Below are positions 16,826 to 23,925 of a stretch of 25,148 bases of DNA, piece by piece (within the stretch, counting starts at the first letter, position 1; each line of letters starts with the position of its first letter). Where the stretch lies: the NCBI GenBank assembly GCA_020442225.1, contig JAGRKR010000005.1, positions 1 through 25,148 of the forward strand, given 5' to 3'. The notes beneath the pieces were generated by a model that did not search any database, was not told where the DNA came from, and worked only from the letters and a program-made list of their open reading frames with translations. Source of the stretch: Hyphomicrobiaceae bacterium (lineage in GTDB: Bacteria; Pseudomonadota; Alphaproteobacteria; Rhizobiales; Hyphomicrobiaceae). Both the position numbers and the translations under genes were made by a program.

Positions 16826-17019
16826 GACTGTACCGCGTGCTCCTCGAACATGGACGCCACGCCCTCGCTCGGCGTGAATGCTCGCCCCTCGTGTGCGAAC
16901 GCCCGGTCTCTGCGGACCGTGTGCGCCATCGCGACCAGAGGATGCGGATCGAAAATTTTCCCCGGCAGTCCTGAACCAGGTTCCTCAGTAGAAACCCTTC
17001 GTGACTTCAATTGGGCCAT
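16822..17019 (-). CDS. Possible small ORF coupled to the 870-residue membrane protein
   Basis: A 65-residue frame from ATG 17019 (72 residues if TTG 17040 is used), with no recognised domain and no TM segment. Its TGA overlaps the ATG of the membrane protein (ATGA), the classical arrangement for translational coupling, and an SD-like GAGGAG for the next gene lies inside its end. Against it: no good ribosome binding site precedes ATG 17019, and the stretch holds AT-rich palindromes and should also contain promoters for the genes on both sides. It may be a leader ORF or no gene at all. Confidence 0.33.
   Translation of the reverse strand: MAQLKSRRVSTEEPGSGLPGKIFDPHPLVAMAHTVRRDRAFAHEGRAFTPSEGVASMFEEHAVQS
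16951..16983. promoter_or_regulatory. Two short perfect palindromes in the divergent intergenic region
   Basis: GAAAATTTTC (16951-16960) is a perfect 10-bp palindrome, and GAACC-A-GGTTC (16973-16983) a perfect 11-bp one centred about 22 bases away. They sit in the 341 bp between the divergent start codons of the membrane protein (16825) and the aminotransferase (17167), a natural place for operators. No known regulator consensus is recognised. Confidence 0.3.
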
Positions 17020-17093
17020 GCCGTGGAGACCCCATGGCAACTCCCATCAATTCACCACCTGCCGACGCCGATGCGCGGCGGCGATCTATTCGC

Positions 17094-17123
17094 TTGGACC
17101 CCGCTCGAAAAAGGCGGCATAAC
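17094..17123 (+). promoter_or_regulatory. Possible promoter of the aminotransferase operon
   Basis: TTGGAC (17094-17099), an 18-base spacer and CATAAC (17118-17123) could be -35 and -10 boxes, about 45 bases before the start codon at 17167. AAGGGT at 17154-17159 is the likely ribosome binding site for that start. The match to consensus is partial. Confidence 0.3.
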
Positions 17124-17166
17124 GGAATGCCGCGCCTTCAGCGGTCCGTTCCCAAGGGTCACCAGC

Positions 17167-18375
17167 ATGACAAAGCTCACTCCTGCCGCCCGCGTCGGGC
17201 GTATCCAGACCTCGCCCAGCACGCTCGCCTCCCAGCGGGCCCGCGAACTCAAGGCCGAGGGCCAGGACATCATCGCCCTGAGCTCCGGCGAGCCTGATTT
17301 CCAGACGCCGGATCACATCGTCGAGGCCGCCTACAAGGCGATGAAGGCCGGTCAGACGAAGTACACGACCGTAACGGGCACCGCGGACCTGAAAGCCGCC
17401 ATCGTCGAGAAGTTCCGCCGCGAGAACGGCATCGACTACAAGCCCGAGGAGATCATGGTCTCGACCGGGGCCAAGCAGGTTCTCTTCAACGCGCTGATGG
17501 CGACCGTCGGCGCGGGCGACGAGGTCATCATTCCCGCGCCCTACTGGATTTCCTACGCGCAGATCGTGCAGCTCGGCTCGGGCACGCCGATCTCCATTCC
17601 CTGCCCTGTCGGCACGGGCTTCAAGCTGACACCGCAGGCGCTCGAGCGGGCCATCACGCCGCGCACGAAATGGCTGATGCTGAACTCGCCGTCGAACCCG
17701 TCCGGCGCCGTCTACAGCGCCGCGGATCTGAGAGCCCTCGCAGACGTGCTGCTCAAGCACCCCAACATCTGGATCCTGTCCGACGATATCTACGAGCACA
17801 TCGTCTTCGACGGCCGCAAGGTTGAGACCATCGTCGGCGTCGAGCCCCGCCTCAAGGACCGCACCGTCACCGTCAACGGCGTCTCCAAGGCCTATGCCAT
17901 GACGGGCTGGCGGATCGGCTATTGCGGCGCCCCGACCGCACTCATTCGCGAGATGACGAAGCTGCAGTCGCAGTGCACCTCGGGCCCGTCCTCGATCGGC
18001 CAGGCCGCCGCCGTCGCGGCTCTCACCGGGCCGCAGCATTTCGTGGCCGAACGCGCCAAGGCCTTCCAGGACCGCCGCGATCTCGTGGTGTCCATGCTCA
18101 ACCAGGCCAGGGGCATCCACTGCCCGAGCCCCGAGGGCGCGTTCTACGTCTATCCGAGCTGCGCCGAGCTCATCGGCAAGCGCACGCCCGAGGGCAAGGT
18201 GATCGCCAACGACAGCGATTTCGTCATGTACCTGATGGACAGCCACGGCGTCGCCGTCGTGCAGGGTGAGGCCTACGGCATCTCGCCTCACTTCCGCATC
18301 TCCTTCGCGGCCTCGACCGAGGACCTGACGCGGGCCTGCGAACGCATCCAGCGGGCCGCGGCAGAGCTGACCTGA
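17167..18375 (+). CDS. Class I aminotransferase, aspartate aminotransferase-like (PLP)
   Basis: A 402-residue fold-type I PLP enzyme close to rhizobial aspartate (or aspartate/prephenate) aminotransferases: it transfers the amino group of an amino acid to 2-oxoglutarate in the cytoplasm. Visible residues: SSGEPDFQTP near the N-terminus, YTTVTGTADLK, PYWISY with a conserved Trp/Tyr, NSPSNPSG (173-180), SDDIYE (205-210) where Asp206 pairs the pyridine nitrogen, SKAYAMTGWRIGY with PLP Lys241, and the carboxylate-binding Arg in FRISFA near the end. Full family length. The ATG at 17167 follows AAGGGT with good spacing; a longer open frame to 17011 would add an atypical N-terminus. It begins a tight operon with an MmgE/PrpD protein 35 bp on, so it may be a catabolic paralogue and not the housekeeping enzyme. 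Confidence 0.93.
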   Translation: MTKLTPAARVGRIQTSPSTLASQRARELKAEGQDIIALSSGEPDFQTPDHIVEAAYKAMKAGQTKYTTVTGTADLKAAIVEKFRRENGIDYKPEEIMVSTGAKQVLFNALMATVGAGDEVIIPAPYWISYAQIVQLGSGTPISIPCPVGTGFKLTPQALERAITPRTKWLMLNSPSNPSGAVYSAADLRALADVLLKHPNIWILSDDIYEHIVFDGRKVETIVGVEPRLKDRTVTVNGVSKAYAMTGWRIGYCGAPTALIREMTKLQSQCTSGPSSIGQAAAVAALTGPQHFVAERAKAFQDRRDLVVSMLNQARGIHCPSPEGAFYVYPSCAELIGKRTPEGKVIANDSDFVMYLMDSHGVAVVQGEAYGISPHFRISFAASTEDLTRACERIQRAAAELT

Positions 18376-18410
18376 TCCCCACCCACGACCTCAGCCCGAG
18401 GAGATCCGTC

Positions 18411-19760
18411 ATGACTGCAAAGTCGGAGCTGATGAGCAGGATCGGCGCCTTCATCGCCGACATCAACCGCCGGCCACTCGACGCCACCGTCAGTCGCTAC
18501 ACGCGGCGCGCGATCATCGACTGGTTCTCCTGCGAGCTGCCGGGCATCCGGGAGGCGCCGGCCACGCTGCTCATGGAGACGCTGGCGGACGAGCTCGACG
18601 TCGGCCCGTGCTCGCTGCCGGGCACCGGCCGGCGCGCACTGCCACGCGCGGCGGCGCTGATCACCGGCACGGCCTCGCACATCGTCGAGTTCGACGACAT
18701 CTTCCGCGACGGCACCTATCACCCGGGCTGCCCCGTGGTGGCCGCGGTGCTCGCGGCGGCCGAGGCGCGCGGCAAGGGCGGCGCGGCGATCCTGAAGGGC
18801 GTCGCCGCCGGCTACGAGGTCTCCACGCGCATCTCCGCGGCGATCCAGCCGGCCCACGCGCGTCACTGGCACACCACCGGCACGGTCGGCTGCTTCGGCG
18901 CGGCGGCCGGAGTCGCCGCCCTCATCGGCCTCGACGCCACGAAGGCCATGCACGCGGTGAGCACGGTCGGCACCTTCACGGCCTCGCTGCAGCAGGCCTT
19001 CATGTCGGAAAGCATGAGCAAGCCCATGCACGCCGGCCGCGCGGCCGAGGCGGGGCTGCTTGCGGCTTTCGCGGCGGAGAAGGGGGTCACGGGCGCCTTC
19101 GATATCCTCGAAGGCCCCTCCGGCTTCGGCGCCGCGACGGCCGACGGCGGGCGCTGGCACGGCGCCATGGACGATCTCGGCCAGAGCTGGAACATCATGC
19201 GCATGACCGTGAAGAACCACGGCTGCTGCGGCCATTCCTTCCCGGCCATCGACGGCGCCCTGGCGCTGCAGGCGGAGCACGGCCTCACGCCCGCCGACAT
19301 CAAGGCCATCCGCATCGGCGGCTACGAGCCGACCGTCAAGCTCTGCGGCAGCGTCGTCGAGCCGCGCTCCTCGTTCGAGGGCAAATTCTCCGTGCGCTAT
19401 TGCGTGGCGCACGCCCTGGTCTACGGCTCGGTCCGGCTCGACGCCTACGATGGCGACCACCTCGCCAATCCCGACGTCTTGAGGATCGCCCGCGCGACGG
19501 ACGTCGCGGTCGACGCCGAGGCGGCAGCCGCCTTCCCGAAGCGCCGCTCGGCGCTGGTCACGATCGAGACGATGGACGGCCGCCGGCTGGAGCGCCGGCA
19601 GCTCACGCGCAAGGGCGATCCCGATGCGCCGCTCAGCGACGAGGAGGTCTCGGCCAAGTTCCTGGAGCTGGCCGCTCCGGTCATTGGCGAGGCCGAGGCC
19701 GCGCGCCTGCTCGAGCGGTTGTGGAGCCTCGACGGCGAGGCGATGCCGTTGGCGGCCTGA
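18411..19760 (+). CDS. MmgE/PrpD-family protein
   Basis: A 449-residue member of the family of 2-methylcitrate dehydratase, cis-aconitate decarboxylase and iminodisuccinate epimerase, all of which act on di- or tricarboxylates by proton abstraction. Seen: an all-helical N-terminal domain, EFDDIFRDGTYHPG (93-106) with the conserved Asp pair and His104, RHWHTTGTVGCFGAA (151-165), KPMHAGRAA with Lys204 and His207, and a Lys268-containing motif VKNHGCCGHSFPAIDG, which starts the lid domain. In many family members this last motif reads more like KPYPxC, so this is a distinct subgroup. GAGGAG at 18398-18403 precedes the ATG with 7-base spacing. It lies between an aminotransferase and a dehydrogenase. 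The substrate is not predictable from sequence alone. Confidence 0.92.
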   Translation: MTAKSELMSRIGAFIADINRRPLDATVSRYTRRAIIDWFSCELPGIREAPATLLMETLADELDVGPCSLPGTGRRALPRAAALITGTASHIVEFDDIFRDGTYHPGCPVVAAVLAAAEARGKGGAAILKGVAAGYEVSTRISAAIQPAHARHWHTTGTVGCFGAAAGVAALIGLDATKAMHAVSTVGTFTASLQQAFMSESMSKPMHAGRAAEAGLLAAFAAEKGVTGAFDILEGPSGFGAATADGGRWHGAMDDLGQSWNIMRMTVKNHGCCGHSFPAIDGALALQAEHGLTPADIKAIRIGGYEPTVKLCGSVVEPRSSFEGKFSVRYCVAHALVYGSVRLDAYDGDHLANPDVLRIARATDVAVDAEAAAAFPKRRSALVTIETMDGRRLERRQLTRKGDPDAPLSDEEVSAKFLELAAPVIGEAEAARLLERLWSLDGEAMPLAA

Positions 19761-19802
19761 CAGAGACAGACGACACGCGACAAGACGATGGAGGAAGCGA
19801 CC

Positions 19803-20720
19803 ATGAGCTTGAAACTCGGACTTCTGGGCTTCGGCGAAGCCGGCCAGGGTGTTGCAGAAGGCCTGATCTGTACGGGCGTGCCGATCGACATCCTGACCTG
19901 GGACATCCTGTTCCCAGACGCCGGCAAGGGCGCTGCTCTCGTCAAGGCCGCCGAGCGCATCGGCGTGAAGCGTGCGGCCAGCGCCGCCGAGGTCGCCGGC
20001 CACGCTGAACTCGTGATCAGCGCCGTGACCACCGACCAGAGCCTCGTGGCCGCCAGGCAGATCGCGCCCCATCTCGGCAAAGGCACGCTCTATCTCGACT
20101 TCAATTCCACCTCACCGGGCAAGAAGCGGCAGGTCGCCGAGGTCATCGACGGGGCCGGCGCCCACATGGTCGAGGCCGCCGTCATGGACACCGTGCCGCC
20201 GCATAAGCACCGCGTGCCGCTGCTGCTCGCGGGCGCCAAGGCGCGCGATGTCGTGTCGAAGCTCGCGCCCTATAACATGCGCATCGAGGCGCTGGATGGC
20301 GGCATCGGCAGCGCCTCGACCATCAAGATGTGCCGCAGCGTCTTCATGAAGGGCCTCGACGGCCTCCTCTACGAATGCCTCGTCTCGGCCAACCGGGCGG
20401 GCGTCGGCGACGTGGTGCTGGACTCCCTGCAGAAGAGCTTCCCCGGTCTCGACTGGGCGCAGCTCGCCGGCCGCAAGCTCGGCGGCGCCGCCATCCACTC
20501 CGGCCGGCGTGCCGGCGAAATGCGCGAGGTCGCCGTGACCCTGACCGAGCTCGGCATCAAGCCGCTGATGGCCTCGGCGACCGCCGACCGCCTGCAAGCC
20601 ATCGCCGATCTCGGCCTCAAGGCCTATGCCGACGAGAACGGCGTGCCCAAGACGGTGGCGGACTTCATGGCGGCGCTGGCGGCCCTCGAGCGGCAGGGAC
20701 GCGCCGAGGCGGCGGAATAG
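19803..20720 (+). CDS. NAD(P)-dependent beta-hydroxyacid dehydrogenase-like protein with DUF1932-type C-terminus
   Basis: A 305-residue oxidoreductase. The N-terminus is a Rossmann fold with GFGEAG (9-14). DFNSTSPGKKR (99-109) is the substrate-loop equivalent of the beta-hydroxyacid dehydrogenases. IKMCRSVFMKG (174-184) carries the probable catalytic Lys175 and opens the helical C-terminal domain of the DUF1932 type related to 6-phosphogluconate dehydrogenase. The stretch MDTVPPHKHRVPLLLAG (128-144) replaces the usual SGG-containing loop, so the substrate probably differs from 3-hydroxyisobutyrate or tartronate semialdehyde. The start at 19803 follows GGAGGA (19790-19795) with 7-base spacing; the ATG at 19788 lies before this site and is rejected. 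It is the third gene of the operon, 42 bp after the MmgE/PrpD gene. Confidence 0.9.
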   Translation: MSLKLGLLGFGEAGQGVAEGLICTGVPIDILTWDILFPDAGKGAALVKAAERIGVKRAASAAEVAGHAELVISAVTTDQSLVAARQIAPHLGKGTLYLDFNSTSPGKKRQVAEVIDGAGAHMVEAAVMDTVPPHKHRVPLLLAGAKARDVVSKLAPYNMRIEALDGGIGSASTIKMCRSVFMKGLDGLLYECLVSANRAGVGDVVLDSLQKSFPGLDWAQLAGRKLGGAAIHSGRRAGEMREVAVTLTELGIKPLMASATADRLQAIADLGLKAYADENGVPKTVADFMAALAALERQGRAEAAE

Positions 20721-20731
20721 GGCGACGCCCT
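20719..20731. terminator. Short hairpin between convergent genes
   Basis: AGGGC-GAC-GCCCT is a perfect 5-bp inverted repeat spanning the 10-bp gap between the dehydrogenase stop and the mutL stop. It could help end transcription in both directions, but there is no T run on either strand. Confidence 0.25.
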
Positions 20732-22548
20732 CAACGCCGCTCGAACAGGCGCTCGACGTCGGCGAGCCTGAGCTCGACGTAGGTGGGCCGGCCGTGATTG
20801 CATTGGCCGGAGTGAGGCGTCGCCTCCATGTCGCGCAGGAGAGCGTTCATCTCCGCGGCAGTCAGGCGGCGCCCAGCCCGCACCGAGCCGTGGCAGGCCA
20901 TCGTGGCCGCCACCGCCTCGAGCCGTTCCTTGAGCGCGATCGCGCCCTGCTCGGCGAGCAGATTGGCCGCGAGATCGCGTACGAGCCCCTCAACGTCGGT
21001 TTCCCCGAGCAGCGCCGGCACCTCGCGCACGATCACAGCGCCGACGCCGAACGCCTCGACCGCCAGGCCGAGCTCCAACAGCGCTGCGCCCTGCTCCGCG
21101 ACCGCCGCCGCCGCATCGGCATCGAGCTCCACGACCACGGGCAGCAGCAGGCCCTGCCGGGCGACGCCGCCCACGGCCAGCGCCGCCTTCAAACGCTCGT
21201 AGACGAGCCGCTCGTGGGCGGCGTGCTGATCCACGATGACGATGGAGTGGCGCGTCTCGGCGACGATGTAGGTGCCGTGGAGCTGGGCACGCGCCGCACC
21301 GAGGGGAGCGTCGACCAGCTCGGCGGGCGCCGCCTCCGCCGCCGCACGCGCGTCGGCACTCGGGGCATCCAGACCGGCCAGCGGGGCCTGCATGGCTTCC
21401 GCGAACCCGGCCGGGTAGCGCGCTGGCGCGGGCCGATACACTCCCCCGCCGGCAGGGGCATACGCCCGCTGCGGATACGCGCTGGCCGCCGTCCCGACCC
21501 CGCGCGCCAGCATCTCGAGCGCACCGGCGCCGCCGAGCGAGGTGGCGCGATGGCCGGCCTCCTGCAGGGTCTGCCCGAGCGCGCCGACGACGAGGGCGCG
21601 CACACGGCCCGCATCGCGGAACCTCACCTCGGCCTTGGTCGGATGCACGTTGACGTCGACATCGCAAGGCTCGAGATCCAGGAAGAGACAGAGCACCGGC
21701 TGGCGTCCGCGCGGCAACAGGTCGCCGTAGGCGGCTCGAACGGCGCCGGCGAGCAAGCGGTCGCGCACCGGGCGGCCGTTGACGAAGAGGAACTGCTGGC
21801 CCGCGTCGGGCCGGTTGAGCGTCGGCACGCCCGCAAACCCGGAGACACGCACGCCGTCGCGCTCGGACGAGACGCTGAGCGCATCCGCGACGAACGGGCG
21901 CCCCATGATGCGGCCGAGCCGGTCGAGAAAGCCCTCGCTCGAGCGCGCCATGGCGGGAAGCGTAAGGCCGACACGCTCGCCGGTCTGCAACACGAAGGCT
22001 ATTTCGGGATGCGCCATGGCGAGGCGCTTCACCGTCTCGCTGATGGCAGCGTTCTCGGAGCGCTCCGATTTCAGGAATTTGAGGCGTGCCGGCGTTGCCG
22101 AGAACAGGTCCTCGATCTCGACTTCGGTCCCGACGTTGAGCGGAGCCGGACGCACGGCCAGCTTGCGGCCGCGATCGACGACGATGGCCGCGCCGCTGCC
22201 GCTCCCACGCGGCCGGCTGGCGATCTTGAGGCGCGCCACCGAGCCGATCGAGGGCAGCGCTTCCCCGCGAAAACCGAGGGTCGAGATGTTGAGAAGGTCC
22301 TCGTCCGCGAGTTTCGAGGTCGCATGACGCTCCACGGCGAGCTCGAGGTCGGCCGGCGCCATGCCGGCGCCGTCGTCGGTGACGCGGATGAGCGAAAGGC
22401 CGCCAGCGACGCACACGACCTCGATGCGGCGCGCGCCCGCGTCGATCGCGTTCTCGACCAGCTCCTTGACGGCGCTGGCCGGTCGCTCGATCACCTCACC
22501 GGCGGCGATGCGGTTGACGGTCTCGGGTGGTAGCTGGCGGATGGCCAC
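20731..22548 (-). CDS. mutL: DNA mismatch repair protein MutL (endonuclease type)
   Basis: A 605-residue GHKL ATPase that links MutS mismatch recognition to strand removal. ATP-binding motifs are clear: [11 protein letters not shown] (29-39), DDGAGM (58-63), TSKL and GFRGEAL (92-98). A Pro/Ala-rich linker (about 330-420) joins the C-terminal dimerisation domain, which contains the endonuclease metal motif [12 protein letters not shown] (Asp440, bases 21196-21231), [10 protein letters not shown], and CNHGRPT near the end. These three together mark a MutL that nicks DNA itself, as expected in bacteria without MutH. The start is GTG at 22548 with AGAAGGGA upstream. It is the last gene of the M16-pgi-mutL operon, 27 bp after pgi. 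Confidence 0.97.
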   Translation of the reverse strand: MAIRQLPPETVNRIAAGEVIERPASAVKELVENAIDAGARRIEVVCVAGGLSLIRVTDDGAGMAPADLELAVERHATSKLADEDLLNISTLGFRGEALPSIGSVARLKIASRPRGSGSGAAIVVDRGRKLAVRPAPLNVGTEVEIEDLFSATPARLKFLKSERSENAAISETVKRLAMAHPEIAFVLQTGERVGLTLPAMARSSEGFLDRLGRIMGRPFVADALSVSSERDGVRVSGFAGVPTLNRPDAGQQFLFVNGRPVRDRLLAGAVRAAYGDLLPRGRQPVLCLFLDLEPCDVDVNVHPTKAEVRFRDAGRVRALVVGALGQTLQEAGHRATSLGGAGALEMLARGVGTAASAYPQRAYAPAGGGVYRPAPARYPAGFAEAMQAPLAGLDAPSADARAAAEAAPAELVDAPLGAARAQLHGTYIVAETRHSIVIVDQHAAHERLVYERLKAALAVGGVARQGLLLPVVVELDADAAAAVAEQGAALLELGLAVEAFGVGAVIVREVPALLGETDVEGLVRDLAANLLAEQGAIALKERLEAVAATMACHGSVRAGRRLTAAEMNALLRDMEATPHSGQCNHGRPTYVELRLADVERLFERR

Positions 22549-22575
22549 GCCACAGGTTCCCTTCTGGCCGCGAGC

Positions 22576-23925
22576 TCAGTTGCTGCGCCCGAGCCGATCC
22601 CGCGTCAGCCGCTTCGCCAGCTCCACGCCGGGCTGATCGAACGGATCGATGCCCATGAGGCGGGCGGCGAGAATCGTCTCGAGCATGAAGTGCATCAAGA
22701 GAGCACCCATGCTGCGCTCGTCAAGCCGCGGGATGTCGATTGTCCTCACCGGCCGGCCGGCCTCGCGCAACGCCTCCGCAATGGCCTCGCCCTGCGCCGC
22801 CACGAGATCGCCGCAGGGACGCCCGGCCAGCGCTTCGAGCCCGCCGCGGCGCGCCAGATCCGCGTCCACGATCGTGCCGCGCCCACGCGGCGCCACGCGC
22901 AGGATCGTCAGCATGTGCTCCGGCGGTCCGTCCATGAAGAGCTGGAGCTGGCTGTGCTGGTCGAGGGGACCGAGTGCAGCGAGCGGCGTCGTGCCTTTGC
23001 CGCCCTTGCCGAGGCTTTCCGCCCAGAGCTGCACGTACCAGTGCCCGAAACGCCCGAGCCGGTCGGCATAGGGCATCATGACCAGGACATGCACACCGCA
23101 GTCCTCGGCGAGCCCCACGGTCGTGGCAGCGCCGACCGCGGCAGGCACGTCGGCCGGATCGCGCGCGGCGATCATGGCTTCGACGACCGACCTGGCCCCG
23201 TCACGGATGGCCAGCGGATCGAGACCGCGGGCCATGGCCGGCAACAGGCCGACGTTGGAGAGCACGGAGTAGCGCCCGCCGATGCCCGTGTGATGATCGA
23301 GCACGGGAATGGCGAATTCGCCAGCCAGCGCACGCAGGCCGTTGCGCACGCCCGGGCGATCCGGCTCCGTCACGAACAGGAAATGACGATCGAGGTGCGC
23401 CCCGTGACCGGCCGCGCGCACGGCCGCCATGGCGGCGACCGCCTGGGTCAGCGTCTCGACCGTGGTGCCCGACTTGGAGGTGACGACGAAGCGGGCGCGA
23501 GCAAGATCCATGCTGGCCAGCGCCCGCTCCAGCGTATCGGGGTCGAAATTGTCGTAGAAGCGCGTGCGTGGCCGGCGCAGTTGCGAGGCGCTGGCGCTGC
23601 CCGGAATGTTCCAGCCGGCAAGCTGGGCGAGTGTCTGGCCGCCGAGGCTCGAGCCGCCCGTGCCGAAGAAGACCAGAGTATCGCCGCCCTCGCTGAGACG
23701 CGCCAGCGCGGCGGCCGCGGCGGTGACGTCGTCGCGCTCTGAGACGATCGAGAGCAGTGGCAGCGCCCCGCTCTCTGCCGCTGTCGCGAGATCGGCAAGG
23801 TGCGGCTTCAGCAGCACCAGCCGACGCTCCAGAGACGTCCTGGGCAACCCCCGGCCGGGCAAGGCCGCATCGAGGCACCCCCCGACGTCCTGATGCATCA
23901 GCGCCGCGGACGACGAGCCGCTCAC
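22576..23925 (-). CDS. pgi: Glucose-6-phosphate isomerase
   Basis: A 449-residue enzyme interconverting glucose 6-phosphate and fructose 6-phosphate in the cytoplasm. Visible: FFGTGGSSLGGQ (87-97), the phosphate-binding SKSGTTVET (150-158), GGRYSVLSNVG (216-226, the first family signature), AESLGKGGKG with catalytic Glu303, GPLDQHSQLQLFMDGP with His324, and GVELAKRLTRD near the C-terminus (second signature region). It belongs to the shorter form of about 450 residues, not the 550-residue enterobacterial form. The start is GTG at 23925, overlapping the stop of the peptidase gene as GTGA, which implies coupled translation; the next in-frame ATG (23898) would also leave the catalytic domain whole. 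Some alphaproteobacteria route sugar mostly through Entner-Doudoroff, where PGI serves recycling and gluconeogenesis. Confidence 0.96.
   Translation of the reverse strand: MSGSSSAALMHQDVGGCLDAALPGRGLPRTSLERRLVLLKPHLADLATAAESGALPLLSIVSERDDVTAAAAALARLSEGGDTLVFFGTGGSSLGGQTLAQLAGWNIPGSASASQLRRPRTRFYDNFDPDTLERALASMDLARARFVVTSKSGTTVETLTQAVAAMAAVRAAGHGAHLDRHFLFVTEPDRPGVRNGLRALAGEFAIPVLDHHTGIGGRYSVLSNVGLLPAMARGLDPLAIRDGARSVVEAMIAARDPADVPAAVGAATTVGLAEDCGVHVLVMMPYADRLGRFGHWYVQLWAESLGKGGKGTTPLAALGPLDQHSQLQLFMDGPPEHMLTILRVAPRGRGTIVDADLARRGGLEALAGRPCGDLVAAQGEAIAEALREAGRPVRTIDIPRLDERSMGALLMHFMLETILAARLMGIDPFDQPGVELAKRLTRDRLGRSN

Noticed and set aside
17011..17166. N-terminal extension of the aminotransferase
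   Set aside because: The added 52 residues have no counterpart in the family, and the ATG at 17167 has a good ribosome binding site.
18288..20072. Minus-strand open frame opposite the MmgE/PrpD and dehydrogenase genes
   Set aside because: No recognisable domain; both plus-strand genes have strong ribosome binding sites and family motifs.
20626..22533. Plus-strand open frame opposite mutL
   Set aside because: The minus strand encodes MutL with all motifs; the plus frame has shadow composition.
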